Positions 32,298-40,875 are shown, numbered from the stretch's first letter. The stretch: DNA of 64,000 bases from an uncultured Oscillospiraceae bacterium (GCA_958366985.1 CATXDC010000003.1:144040-208039); one strand, 5' to 3'. Program-made: numbers and translations. The notes: generated by a model from the letters alone, not told the origin.

Positions 32298-33755
32298 ATG
32301 AACGAATGGGATAACAATTATAATAATAATTCATCCGGTTCGGATAACACCCCGCCGGAAGAGAACTATGAAAACAAAAATACAGCTGAAAATCAATCCA
32401 ATGCTTCCCAGGAAAAGGAAGTTGTAATTGAAAATCCTTACGAGAAGAAAGAAAAAAGCTTTACTTCCGGCAGCAGCTACAATAGCTATCAGAGCGGATA
32501 CTCAAATTCAGGATACCAGGGTTACAATAATCAGACCTATGGATATCCGGCACCTCCCGTACCTGATGAGCCGGAAAAGAAGAGTAAGGGGCCGAAGGTT
32601 GCAGTTGCCCTTGTTATCATACTTTCAATTGTTGCTGTTGTAGCGATGATTTTAGGTGTGATCGGCATTCAGAACAAGGAAGAAGGACAGTCGGATAATT
32701 CAAATAACAATTCTCCTACTCTCAACCTTGAGGAATCTCAGGGCGAAGGCGAAATCTCTGAAGACGGAGTTTCCTCAGTAAGTGTTGCGGAGGATGTAAG
32801 ACAGTCTGTTGTTGGTGTCACTGTTTACCTCAATGATCAGATTGTAAGTGAAGGTTCCGGCATCATTATGGATTCTGACGATCCAAAGTATACCTACATC
32901 ATCACCTGTGCCCATGTTATAAATATGGAGAACAGCGCAATTGAAGTTCAGCTTCTTGACGAGACAACCTACAGAGCTACCATTGTAGGATACAGTACAA
33001 GAGATGATATCGGTGTTCTCAAAATTGAAGCTCAGGGACTCCATGCTGCAAAGTTTGCCGATTCCGATGACCTTAAAGTAGGCGAAAGAGTTTATGCTGT
33101 AGGTAATCCCGGCGGTTCAGAGTTCTTTGGTTCATTTACAGGCGGATTTGTTTCTGCAATTGACCGTACTATTTCTACAAACTCCATTGGCTATACAATG
33201 CAGTGCATCCAGCACGATGCCGCTATTAATCCCGGTAACTCAGGCGGAGCTCTTGTTAACAGCAACGGATATGTTGTAGGTATCAACTCTTCAAAAATCG
33301 CCAGTGAGGAATATGAGGGCATGGCATTTGCAATCCCGATTACTTCTGCAAAGAAAGTAATTGATTCCATTATCGCAAACGGATATGTTCCCAATCAGCC
33401 AAAACTTGGTATTACCTATTCAGCTGCATCTCAGAACCAGACCTATTCAATGATTGTCCAGCTTCAGAAACTTCCAGCCGGTACAATTATTGTAAGAGAA
33501 ATTCAGGAAGACAGCTCCCTTGTGAATACTGATCTTCAGGTAGGCGATATGATTACAGCTGTTAACGGCAAAGAGATGACTTCTTCAAATGTTCTTGCAG
33601 AGGTTATTGAAAACGGAAAAGTAGGAGATAAAATTACTCTTTCAGTATGCCGTGTAGACAGGAATTTTGATATTAAAGAATTTACTGTTGAAGCGACTCT
33701 TGTAGAAGACAAGAGCGACGCAAACGCAGTTCAGACATCAAATCAGGATCAGTAA
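32298..33755 (+). CDS. HtrA/DegP-type membrane-anchored serine protease with PDZ domain
   Basis: 485 residues; ATG after AAGGAGG. A disordered Asn/Ser/Tyr-rich cytoplasmic N-terminus (1-95), one membrane helix (about 101-123), trypsin-like protease domain with His206 (TCAHV), Asp237 (RDDIGVLKI) and Ser315 (GNSGGAL), and a C-terminal PDZ domain (about 365-470). It degrades or refolds damaged exported proteins outside the membrane. It follows the two-component system by 94 bases and may be one of its targets. Topology matches Bacillus HtrA/YyxA proteins. Confidence 0.92.
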   Translation: MNEWDNNYNNNSSGSDNTPPEENYENKNTAENQSNASQEKEVVIENPYEKKEKSFTSGSSYNSYQSGYSNSGYQGYNNQTYGYPAPPVPDEPEKKSKGPKVAVALVIILSIVAVVAMILGVIGIQNKEEGQSDNSNNNSPTLNLEESQGEGEISEDGVSSVSVAEDVRQSVVGVTVYLNDQIVSEGSGIIMDSDDPKYTYIITCAHVINMENSAIEVQLLDETTYRATIVGYSTRDDIGVLKIEAQGLHAAKFADSDDLKVGERVYAVGNPGGSEFFGSFTGGFVSAIDRTISTNSIGYTMQCIQHDAAINPGNSGGALVNSNGYVVGINSSKIASEEYEGMAFAIPITSAKKVIDSIIANGYVPNQPKLGITYSAASQNQTYSMIVQLQKLPAGTIIVREIQEDSSLVNTDLQVGDMITAVNGKEMTSSNVLAEVIENGKVGDKITLSVCRVDRNFDIKEFTVEATLVEDKSDANAVQTSNQDQ

Positions 33756-33768
33756 TAAAATAAATATC

Positions 33769-33806
33769 AAAACCGGCTCTGCTTTTAAGCGGTGCCGGTT
33801 TTCTTA
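33769..33806 (+). terminator. Terminator of the htrA-type gene
   Basis: AAAACCGGC and GCCGGTTTT, with an inner GC/GC pair, followed by TTCTTATT. Confidence 0.8.
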
Positions 33807-33882
33807 TTACAGATAATATAAAGCTGCAAAGGTATTACAGATTATTCGATGATGTTTTTATGATTTGATACCAAAGTTATTT

Positions 33883-34317
33883 CTATGCAATATTGATAAC
33901 TGTTTTCTTTTGTCGAACAGCTTTATCTGCAAACTTAGCGGCACATCCCCATGAATGAGTTATATATGTTACTACATAGCTTGATTGATTTATCATCCAG
34001 ATGTTGCGCCATGATATAGCATAACGTGGATGAACAGTCTCAATACCTTCAGGTATCAGAGTGTTTGAGTTGTCCACAGTATCAAATTTATTTTGACTGC
34101 TTGGCAATCGTTCTAAAACTGCAAAATAACGGATGTGTGGATACTTTTTTGCCATTTCTTGCAGAACAGTATGCACAATTTTATCAAAGTTTCCTTGCTG
34201 ACCTACATAAAAGGTATCAACATTCTCGTTTACAATTAGCTGTGTTAGAACTGAGCATAAACTTGTCTTAATATCATTTGGACAATCACGGTGTCCAAAA
34301 AAAGTACATGCATACAT
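33883..34317 (-). CDS. SLOG-superfamily protein (DUF1273/YspA-like)
   Basis: 144 residues; ATG after AGGAGG. It begins ACTFFGHRDCPND and continues VDTFYVGQQGNFDKIV and KKYPHIRYFAVL, the GHR and G-x-G-x-F-D signatures of the SLOG/DUF1273 Rossmannoid family, which is thought to bind nucleotides or NAD-derived ligands. The C-terminal third (HPRYAISWRNIWMINQSSYVV, SWGCAAKFADKA) completes the fold. Function unknown. Divergent from an XRE repressor, with perfect inverted repeats between them. Confidence 0.82.
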   Translation of the reverse strand: MYACTFFGHRDCPNDIKTSLCSVLTQLIVNENVDTFYVGQQGNFDKIVHTVLQEMAKKYPHIRYFAVLERLPSSQNKFDTVDNSNTLIPEGIETVHPRYAISWRNIWMINQSSYVVTYITHSWGCAAKFADKAVRQKKTVINIA

Positions 34318-34334
34318 AGTTAAACCTCCTAATG

Positions 34335-34434
34335 TGGGATATATCGTAATTATAGCACAATTCTTTTTAATTTACGATATATCCCATACGATTTATCGCA
34401 AATTTGGGTAAACTGAAAATACGATATATCGCAA
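34335..34434. promoter_or_regulatory. Operator array between the SLOG and XRE genes
   Basis: TGGGATATATCGTAA (34335-34349) and its exact complement (34372-34386) form a 15-bp inverted repeat. Two more related sites follow: TACGATTTATCGCA (34387-34400) and TACGATATATCGCA (34420-34433). The first touches a minus-strand TATAAT (34354-34349) in front of the SLOG gene; the last abuts the XRE ribosome site. The likely binder is the XRE protein itself. Confidence 0.78.
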
Positions 34435-34444
34435 GGAGGGATTG

Positions 34445-34690
34445 ATGGTGAATACAAAGGAAGCCGTAGCGAAGCGTATTCTTGACCTTTGTGCTCAAAG
34501 AGATATGGCAGTCAATGGGCTTGCAAATTTATCCGGAGTTTCGCCATCAACAATTTACAGTATGCTAAATGAAAAAAGTCAAAATCCGGGAGTGGTATCT
34601 TTGAAGAAGATATGTGATGGACTCGGAATCAGCTTACGAGAGTTTTTTGACAGCGATTTATTTGATAATTTGGAACAGGAGATAAAGTGA
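34445..34690 (+). CDS. XRE family repressor
   Basis: 81 residues, nearly all helix-turn-helix: NGLANLSGVSPSTIYSMLNEKS, then LKKICDGLGISLREFFDSDLF. ATG 34445 is four bases from AAGGAGGG; GTG 34448 is a possible alternative and TTG 34442 is too close. Divergently placed from the SLOG gene, with four copies of a TACGATATATCG-type site in between, so it should repress both genes. The stop overlaps a possible GTG start of a very short frame. Confidence 0.85.
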   Translation: MVNTKEAVAKRILDLCAQRDMAVNGLANLSGVSPSTIYSMLNEKSQNPGVVSLKKICDGLGISLREFFDSDLFDNLEQEIK

Positions 34691-34801
34691 ATATATTACG
34701 TTTTAATGAAGCGATACATTATTTATGAGATGCTTCAGAAGCTTAATATCATTATCAGTATATTTTTAATTCGGATTCATTTAATGAAAGAGATTTTAAA
34801 T
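34687..34801 (+). pseudogene. Possible decayed coding remnant after the XRE gene
   Basis: A GTG overlapping the XRE stop (GTGA) opens a frame beginning NILRFNEAIHYL that meets TGA after 13 codons; the same frame goes on with protein-like text (YHYQYIFNSDSFNERDFK) interrupted by a second stop. This could be the wreck of a third gene of the module or chance. Low confidence. Confidence 0.25.
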
Positions 34802-34802
34802 G

Positions 34803-34838
34803 TAACTCCTCCGGCAATTACACCGAAGGAGTTTTTTA
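34803..34838 (+). terminator. Terminator of the XRE gene
   Basis: AACTCCTCCGG-loop-CCGAAGGAGTT then TTTTT. Confidence 0.75.
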
Positions 34839-34862
34839 TCTTAAAATGAATTTCAAGAAAAA

Positions 34863-34892
34863 TAAAAAGGTCACCGTAAGGCGACCTTTTTG
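34863..34892. terminator. Terminator of the small membrane-protein gene
   Basis: AAAAAGGTCACC-loop-GGCGACCTTTTT, T-run on both strands; placed just after the minus-strand stop at 34905. Confidence 0.75.
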
Positions 34893-34904
34893 CTATTCAA
34901 ATAC

Positions 34905-35135
34905 TTATTTCTTTTTCTTGCTTATCATGGGAACTACAACGAGAGCAGCTATTACTATTACGGCAATAACAGCAGCTAACACAATCCATTTGACTGGTAA
35001 ATCGTCGCCCACTGAGGGAACCATGAGCATATTAGCCGGCGCTGCAAAAGCCTGAATGGCTCCGAAGAGAACACCGCCGCACATTAAAACAGCCAGAATA
35101 GCTGCGACAATGCGTATAAAAACCTTATTTTGCAT
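34905..35135 (-). CDS. Small membrane protein, 76 residues
   Basis: ATG 35135 stands eight bases after GGAGG. A cleavable-looking signal segment (about 8-32, ending AFAAP), a short loop, then a membrane helix (about 48-69) and a Lys-rich tail SKKKK. Resembles small sortase-anchored or ESAT-less exported peptides only in topology; there is no LPxTG. It starts 14 bases after phosphoglucomutase and is likely cotranscribed. Function unknown. Confidence 0.72.
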   Translation of the reverse strand: MQNKVFIRIVAAILAVLMCGGVLFGAIQAFAAPANMLMVPSVGDDLPVKWIVLAAVIAVIVIAALVVVPMISKKKK

Positions 35136-35149
35136 TTTTAAAACCTCCG

Positions 35150-36874
35150 TCAGTTTTCTATATGCATATATTTTTTCATATCGGCTTCCATAAGAGCAGC
35201 TTTTTCTTCAGCAAGCTCTTTTGAAGGAGCACATGAAGTTATATAAACCTTGATTTTTGGCTCTGTACCGGAGGGACGAACAATAACGCCTGAACCTGCG
35301 GGAAGCTTGTAGGAAAGTACATTTGATTTTGGAAGGTCGATTTCGGTGCATTTGCCGGTTTCAACATCCTTTGAAACTGATGTTTCATAGTCGGCAGTGA
35401 CTATAACCTTTTCTCCGCCGATTACAGCAGGGGGATTATTTCTGAGTTCTGTCATCATTTCCTGCATCTTTGCCATTCCGCTTGCACCTTCAAAGGCAAA
35501 GTTGAGAAGATGGTGAAGATACATTCCGTGCTCTTTATAAAGTCCCTCAATAACATCAATGAGGGTTTTGCCGCAGGTTTTGTAGTAAGATGCCATTTCA
35601 CAAATGAGCATGGAAGCTACAACGGCGTCCTTATCTCTTGCATGGGTTCCTGCAAGGTATCCATAGCTTTCTTCCATACCTACGATATATCTGTCAGCTT
35701 CACCCTTTGCTTCAAGCTTTGTGATGAGCTCGCCGATATACTTAAAGCCTGTAAGCAGATCAAAAATTTCGCAGTTATATTTTTTAGCGATTGCTGTTAC
35801 AAGTTCGGAAGTTACGATGGTTTTAACTGCAATGGGATTTTCGGGAAGAGTGCCGAGTTCCTTGCGTCTTGAAAGGAGATATTCGAGCATTACTGCTCCA
35901 ACCTCATTACCTGTCATAAGACGAAATTCACCGTTATGATGTACGGCAATACCCACTCTGTCGCAGTCAGGGTCAGTGGCAAGAAGAAGGTCGGCAGGCT
36001 GTGTTTCGCTGAGCTTTATAGCGCACTCAAAAGCCTGTTTGATTTCGGGATTCGGATAGGGACAGGTTGGGAAATTTCCATCAGGATATTCCTGCTCAGG
36101 AACAACAGTTACGTTTTCGATGCCGATTCTCTTGAGAATCTCTCTTACGGGCTTGTTTCCAGTACCGTTAAGGGGAGTGTAAATAACCTTAAGTCCGGCA
36201 TTTTTGCAGGCATCGGGGCTTACGCAAACACTCTGAACGGCAGCATAGAACTCTTCATAAATATCCTGTCCGATAAACTCAATAAGACCACCTTCAACAG
36301 CCTTGTCAAAATCCATTGTCTTAACGCCTGTGAACATATCAACTTTCTGGATATACTCATAGGTTTTAAGAGCTGCTTCATCGGTCATCTGGTAGCCGTT
36401 GGGATCATAGCACTTATAGCCGTTGTATTTTGCAGGGTTGTGGCTTGCAGTGATAATGATACCTGACTGGCATTTAAGCCTTCTTACTGCAAAGGAAAGC
36501 ATGGGTGTGGGAACGAGCTCCGGATAAAAATAAACTTTTACTCCGTTTGCTGCAAGAACTCCTGCTGCACCTTTTGCAAAAAGATCTGATTTTATTCTTG
36601 AATCGTATGCAATTGCAACGCTGGGATTTTCATATTTGCTGTTGAGGAAATCTGCAAGTCCCTGTGTTGCCTGATTTACGGTGTAAACGTTCATTCTGTT
36701 TGTACCGGCGCCTATAACACCTCTTAAACCGGCTGTACCGAACTCAAGACTTTTATAGAAACGATCAAAAATTTCATCCTCGTTGTCTTTGATGTTTTGA
36801 AGCTCACCTTTAAGGTCGGGGTCTGAAACCGCATTTTCGAGCCAGAGGGAATAAAGTTCTTTAACGTTATTCAT
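35150..36874 (-). CDS. Phosphoglucomutase/phosphomannomutase (alpha-D-phosphohexomutase)
   Basis: 574 residues. ATG 36874 is preferred to ATG 36880 on spacing from GGGAG (nine against three bases). FGTAGLRGVIGAGTNRMN, active-site Ser in TASHNPAKYNGYK, metal loop DPDCDRVG and phosphate-binding RPSGTEPKIK give all four family motifs. The length and motif set match the PgcA-type clostridial enzyme that interconverts glucose 1- and 6-phosphate, feeding glycan and glycogen synthesis. Confidence 0.93.
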   Translation of the reverse strand: MNNVKELYSLWLENAVSDPDLKGELQNIKDNEDEIFDRFYKSLEFGTAGLRGVIGAGTNRMNVYTVNQATQGLADFLNSKYENPSVAIAYDSRIKSDLFAKGAAGVLAANGVKVYFYPELVPTPMLSFAVRRLKCQSGIIITASHNPAKYNGYKCYDPNGYQMTDEAALKTYEYIQKVDMFTGVKTMDFDKAVEGGLIEFIGQDIYEEFYAAVQSVCVSPDACKNAGLKVIYTPLNGTGNKPVREILKRIGIENVTVVPEQEYPDGNFPTCPYPNPEIKQAFECAIKLSETQPADLLLATDPDCDRVGIAVHHNGEFRLMTGNEVGAVMLEYLLSRRKELGTLPENPIAVKTIVTSELVTAIAKKYNCEIFDLLTGFKYIGELITKLEAKGEADRYIVGMEESYGYLAGTHARDKDAVVASMLICEMASYYKTCGKTLIDVIEGLYKEHGMYLHHLLNFAFEGASGMAKMQEMMTELRNNPPAVIGGEKVIVTADYETSVSKDVETGKCTEIDLPKSNVLSYKLPAGSGVIVRPSGTEPKIKVYITSCAPSKELAEEKAALMEADMKKYMHIEN

Positions 36875-36913
36875 AAGCATTTTCTCCCTTTTCGTTTATG
36901 TTTTTTCAAGGAT

Positions 36914-36942
36914 ATTTTACAACTAAAAAAAACGAGTGTCAA
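36914..36942 (-). promoter_or_regulatory. Sigma-A promoter of phosphoglucomutase
   Basis: On the minus strand TTGACA (36942-36937), 17 bases, TAAAAT (36919-36914). Confidence 0.82.
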
Positions 36943-36973
36943 CAACAGTGCAGGTGAAGCTGTTGTTTCGTAC

Positions 36974-37002
36974 TTGCTTTAATATACGACGGAATATATA
37001 AT
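36974..37002 (+). promoter_or_regulatory. Sigma-A promoter of the yifB-type gene
   Basis: TTGCTT (36974-36979), 17 bases, TATAAT (36997-37002); divergent from the phosphoglucomutase promoter. Confidence 0.72.
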
Positions 37003-37041
37003 ATTAAACATACTATTATATTTTTCAGGAGGGGAGAACAG

Positions 37042-38571
37042 GTGTTTTCTAAGGTTCTGAGTATGGGTATTTTTGCTATGGATGCCTATATGGTAAGTGT
37101 AGAGGCTGATTTATCTCAGGGTCTGCCACAATTTGCCGTTGTAGGACTTCCGGGAGCATCTGTCAGTGAATCCCGTGACCGTGTGCGTTCCGCCATAAAA
37201 AACAGCGGATTTGAGTTTCCGGCGTCGAGAATCACCGTAAACCTTGCTCCAGCCGATATAAAAAAAGAGGGGTCGATTTATGACCTTCCGATCCTTGTAT
37301 CTGTTCTGACTGCCGGAAGGCAGCTGACAGTTGAAAACTTAGAAGAAAAAGCTTTTATCGGAGAGCTTTCCCTGAGCGGAGAACTGCATCGGATAAACGG
37401 TGCTTTGTCTATGGCAATAAAAGCTGAAAAAAGCGGCATAAAGGAGCTCTATGTTCCCTTTGATAACGGTGCGGAATGTGCTGTGGTGGAAGGTATAAAA
37501 GTATTCCCCGTTAAGAACATAAAGGAACTTTCAGAGCATCTTGAGGGCAGAAGTTTAATAGAACCTGTAAAAAAGAGCAGTTTTGAAACTCTTGGGCGAG
37601 CTGAAACCCTTCCTGATTTTGCCGATGTAAAGGGACAGTTTGCCGCAAAACGTGCTTTGGAAATAGCAGCGGCAGGGGGACATAACGTAATGATGATAGG
37701 CCCTCCCGGTTCGGGAAAAAGTATGCTTGCAAAGCGCATTCCCTCAATACTTCCCGATATGACCTATGAGGAATCCCTCGAAACCACAATGCTTTATTCC
37801 ATTGCAGGAAGACTTCCTGAAAACTGCTCCCTTATAACTGCAAGACCTTTCCGTTCTCCTCATCATACAATTTCTCCTGTAGGTCTTTCGGGTGGAGGAG
37901 TTATTCCACGTCCCGGTGAAATTTCCCTTGCCCATAACGGAGTTTTGTTTCTCGATGAGCTTCCCGAGTTCCCAAAAGCCACTACGGAGGTGCTCCGTCA
38001 GCCCATTGAAAATAACGAAATAACCATTGCAAGGGCATCCGGAGCTTATACATATCCCTGTTCGATAATGCTTGTATGTGCCATGAATCCGTGTCCATGC
38101 GGATATTACGGCCATCCGGAAAAGAAATGCACCTGTCCCAAGGGAACACCGGCAAAATATCTTTCAAAGGTTTCGGGGCCGCTTCTTGACAGGCTCGATA
38201 TTCATATAGAAGTGCCTCCCGTTGATTTTCAGAATCTCAGCGATATTAAGCCGGCTGAGAGCTCAGAGGCAATAAGGGAAAGAGTCAATGCTGCAAGAAA
38301 AATTCAGCATGAGAGGTTTGCGGGGACAAGTGTTACCTGCAACGCCAAAATGGATCCAGCACAGACGAGAGAATATTGCAAGATGAAGCCGGAAGCCGTT
38401 GAGATTCTCAAAAAAGCTTTTGAAAAGCTCGACCTTTCAGCGAGGGCTTACGATAAAATATTGAGGGTTGCGAGAACTATAGCCGATCTGGACGGTGGAG
38501 GAGAGATAACCGCAGCCCATATTTCAGAAGCCGTACAGTACAGAAGTTTGGATAGAAAATTCTGGCGGTAA
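37042..38571 (+). CDS. YifB/ComM family Mg-chelatase-like AAA ATPase
   Basis: 509 residues from GTG 37042 after AGGAGGGG. N-terminal Lon-like/ChlI domain (GLPQFAVVGLPGASVSESRDRV), central AAA module with Walker A GPPGSGKSML, Walker B VLFLDELPEF, a four-Cys insertion (CPCGYYGHPEKKCTCP) and a C-terminal helical domain. The relative ComM is a hexameric helicase that drives branch migration in natural transformation; the role in Clostridia is less clear. Confidence 0.92.
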   Translation: MFSKVLSMGIFAMDAYMVSVEADLSQGLPQFAVVGLPGASVSESRDRVRSAIKNSGFEFPASRITVNLAPADIKKEGSIYDLPILVSVLTAGRQLTVENLEEKAFIGELSLSGELHRINGALSMAIKAEKSGIKELYVPFDNGAECAVVEGIKVFPVKNIKELSEHLEGRSLIEPVKKSSFETLGRAETLPDFADVKGQFAAKRALEIAAAGGHNVMMIGPPGSGKSMLAKRIPSILPDMTYEESLETTMLYSIAGRLPENCSLITARPFRSPHHTISPVGLSGGGVIPRPGEISLAHNGVLFLDELPEFPKATTEVLRQPIENNEITIARASGAYTYPCSIMLVCAMNPCPCGYYGHPEKKCTCPKGTPAKYLSKVSGPLLDRLDIHIEVPPVDFQNLSDIKPAESSEAIRERVNAARKIQHERFAGTSVTCNAKMDPAQTREYCKMKPEAVEILKKAFEKLDLSARAYDKILRVARTIADLDGGGEITAAHISEAVQYRSLDRKFWR

Positions 38572-38601
38572 AGTATTCTTAATTTCTTAAATACAAAGAT
38601 A

Positions 38602-38654
38602 AAAACGCACAGACTGATTGTTTATTGAAGAAATCAGTCTGTGCGTTTGTTTTA
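38602..38654. terminator. Bidirectional terminator between yifB and fucosidase
   Basis: AAACGCACAGACTGATT pairs with AATCAGTCTGTGCGTTT, a 17-bp stem, with A-rich and T-rich flanks. Confidence 0.88.
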
Positions 38655-38694
38655 TTTATGAACTGTTAATCTGCCAATCTTGTTTTAAAGTAAA

Positions 38695-40053
38695 TCAGTT
38701 CTTTTTAAGTGTAAATACATATGCAATTTCTGTCTGATGATGTGTGCCTGTATTTACGGTGATTGAGTCATCATTCTGAGTAAATTCCAGTGAATTTCCG
38801 TTAAAGAAAACCTGGGAGATTTTCTCGGATACAGGTATTGTTACAGTGTCAGGAAGAGTGTTTGAGTTATCATTCTCATCAGGCAGATAAATCGCATACA
38901 TTTCATCACCTTTTGAGGTGTATGCAAACATATCTTTTCTGTACGGAGAGCAGGGGCGTGTGCCGTAAATAGCGTATCCGTTTTTATTTAACCACTTTCC
39001 TATATCCTGCAAAATCGGATATACAGGTTCGGGCAGTCTTCCGTCAGGACGGGGACCGATATTAAGCGCAAGATTGCCGCCTTTGGCTACGATGTCGCAG
39101 AGCATATGTATAACTGTTTTTGCATCTTTGTAAGTGTCGTCAAATCTGTAAGAGAAGCTTGAACCCAGTGTAATGCAGCTTTCCCACGGAACTGTTATAG
39201 GATGATCAGGAATAGTTTGTTCGGGTGTGATGAAGTTTTCGTTTTTTCCTCCGACTGTACGGTCTGCTACCATTATCCAGGGCTGAATTTTACGCACTTC
39301 TTCCATGATTTTTGAAAGATGAATGTTTTGCATATTGGCGGGATTAACCTGTCCGCCGTCAAGCCAAAGACATTCAATTCTGCCGTAGTTTGAAACTAAT
39401 TCCAGCATTTGGTTTTTGGTGTATTCACAGAATCTTTTCCATAACTTCGGATGAAAAACTGTTTTGTAGCTCGGATTGCGGGTCATGTATTCATTTTCAG
39501 AGAATCCCTTTGTCCAATAGTATTCGCAGTGCCAGTCAGGCTTTGAAAAGTAAGCGTGTACTTTTAGTCCCTCATTACGGAATGCGTCGAAAAGTTCTTT
39601 GCATATATCAGCACGAGGATTTCTGCTGTAAGGACATTCCGGTGAAGTTACTTTAAAATCAGTGTGTTTGGTATCCCACATACAAAATCCGTCGTGATGT
39701 TTTGTTGTAAACAGTACATACTTAAATCCGGCCTCCTTTGCGGTTTTGGCCCATTGCTCAGGCCTGAAACGTACAGGATTAAATGTCTTTTTCAGATCCC
39801 AGTATTGCTGTTTGAATTCGGCGCAGGTAAGATCGCTGTCAATGTCTCCCCATGCCCATTCTCTGTCTGCATCGGGCAGCGCCCAGGATTCCACAATACC
39901 CCACTGTGAGTAAAGTCCCCAGTGGAACATAATGCCGAATTTATTATCCTGAAATTGTTCAAGGGATTTGAGTACCTGCGGGTCTTTGGGTTTAACATAG
40001 CGCATTTCTGTATAGCTGTGATTATGAAGTTTGTTAAAAGCTGGAAGTTCCAT
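38695..40053 (-). CDS. Alpha-L-fucosidase, GH29
   Basis: 452 residues from ATG 40053, eight bases after GAGGT; the longer frame begins in AT-rich leader. GH29 signatures: KFGIMFHWGLYSQWG, FTTKHHDGFCMW, and ECLWLDGGQ with the nucleophile Asp. NIGPRPDGRLP is also typical. No signal peptide, so a cytoplasmic enzyme that would act on imported fucosylated oligosaccharides; no transporter or fucose genes are adjacent. A small XRE regulator lies just upstream on the same strand. Confidence 0.9.
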   Translation of the reverse strand: MELPAFNKLHNHSYTEMRYVKPKDPQVLKSLEQFQDNKFGIMFHWGLYSQWGIVESWALPDADREWAWGDIDSDLTCAEFKQQYWDLKKTFNPVRFRPEQWAKTAKEAGFKYVLFTTKHHDGFCMWDTKHTDFKVTSPECPYSRNPRADICKELFDAFRNEGLKVHAYFSKPDWHCEYYWTKGFSENEYMTRNPSYKTVFHPKLWKRFCEYTKNQMLELVSNYGRIECLWLDGGQVNPANMQNIHLSKIMEEVRKIQPWIMVADRTVGGKNENFITPEQTIPDHPITVPWESCITLGSSFSYRFDDTYKDAKTVIHMLCDIVAKGGNLALNIGPRPDGRLPEPVYPILQDIGKWLNKNGYAIYGTRPCSPYRKDMFAYTSKGDEMYAIYLPDENDNSNTLPDTVTIPVSEKISQVFFNGNSLEFTQNDDSITVNTGTHHQTEIAYVFTLKKN

Positions 40054-40153
40054 TTTAATGTACCTCGAAATTATTTTTAAACTATTATAATTCAACACCT
40101 TAAAGTTTCATAGTATAAAATATAAAACTAAATGTTTATTTTATCACGGCTGC

Positions 40154-40369
40154 TTACTCGGATTGTGTGGAATCCTCAATATATTCTGCTATATCCTCAA
40201 GACGGCATCCGAGAACAGCGCAAAGCTTATTGAGAGTTTTGGTCTCAATATTTTCGTTTGCCTTAAGGCGTCTTATAGTTTTGCTGTCTATGCCGCATTT
40301 TTCTCTAAGGGTGTATGTGGATATATTTTTCTTTTCCATGGTTTTCCAAAGTCTGTCAAATTTAATCAT
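40154..40369 (-). CDS. Small XRE/Cro-type regulator
   Basis: 71 residues: a helix-turn-helix (TYTLREKCGIDSKTIRRLKANE) and the segment TLNKLCAVLGCRLEDIAEYIE, the YozG/HTH_26 type. Transcribed toward the fucosidase gene 100 bases downstream, so possibly its regulator. Upstream are 12-bp inverted repeats and a strong promoter on the opposite strand. Confidence 0.85.
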   Translation of the reverse strand: MIKFDRLWKTMEKKNISTYTLREKCGIDSKTIRRLKANENIETKTLNKLCAVLGCRLEDIAEYIEDSTQSE

Positions 40370-40389
40370 ATCAGTACTCCCAAAAATTA

Positions 40390-40418
40390 TTGACAGTTAA
40401 CATTATGGGGATTATAAT
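40390..40418 (+). promoter_or_regulatory. Consensus plus-strand promoter without a downstream gene
   Basis: TTGACA (40390-40395), 17 bases, TATAAT (40413-40418), both boxes perfect. Genes on either side are on the minus strand; a transcript from about 40425 would meet a hairpin at 40481-40503. May make a short RNA, or reflect overlap with the operator. Confidence 0.6.
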
Positions 40419-40447
40419 CTTTGGCATTAAGGGGATATAATCCCCAT
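40405..40447. promoter_or_regulatory. 12-bp inverted repeat operator
   Basis: ATGGGGATTATA (40405-40416) and TATAATCCCCAT (40436-40447) are exact complements; a third GGGGATATA lies at 40431. The sites overlap the plus-strand -10 box and lie upstream of the XRE gene at 40369. Confidence 0.7.
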
Positions 40448-40479
40448 GTTTGCTGTTGCCTATTCATAAAAATATAAAA

Positions 40480-40507
40480 AACGCCGAAATTTATTCGGCG
40501 AATTTTG
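40480..40507. terminator. Terminator of the second XRE gene
   Basis: CGCCGAA-loop-TTCGGCG; on the minus strand it is followed by TTTTTTATATTTTT, just after the stop at 40520. Confidence 0.8.
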
Positions 40508-40519
40508 TGTTTGATATAT

Positions 40520-40834
40520 TTATTTTTTCTCTTTAAGTCTTTCAATAAACTGAATGATAAGGCGCATATCATCTTCATCAAGCGATTTCATTTCCTCAGC
40601 TGCCTTTTTTACGAGCTGGGGATTTGAGTTTTCCTCATCAAAAAACTCACTGGGAGTTATTCCGAAATAATTGCATATTGCAAAAAATTCAGACATAGGC
40701 GGCAGCGCTTTGCCGGATGATATATTATAAATATAACCTCTGCTGTGACCGAGGTCGTAGCTCATTTTATATTCCGAAACGCCTTTGCTTATACGAAGCT
40801 GTGAAATTCTGTGTCTTACGAAATCTTCATACAT
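40520..40834 (-). CDS. XRE family regulator with C-terminal helical tail
   Basis: 104 residues; ATG after AGGAGG. Helix-turn-helix in the first 60 residues (RISKGVSEYKMSYDLGHSRGYIYNI) followed by FFAICNYFGITPSEFFDEEN and a charged helix. The type seen as stand-alone repressors and in Clostridium differentiation loci. Upstream lies a 14-bp palindrome (40876-40889), a candidate autoregulatory site. Confidence 0.85.
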   Translation of the reverse strand: MYEDFVRHRISQLRISKGVSEYKMSYDLGHSRGYIYNISSGKALPPMSEFFAICNYFGITPSEFFDEENSNPQLVKKAAEEMKSLDEDDMRLIIQFIERLKEKK

Positions 40835-40875
40835 TCAAATCGCCTCCTGAATATTTATCTTATTCCACAAGACAA

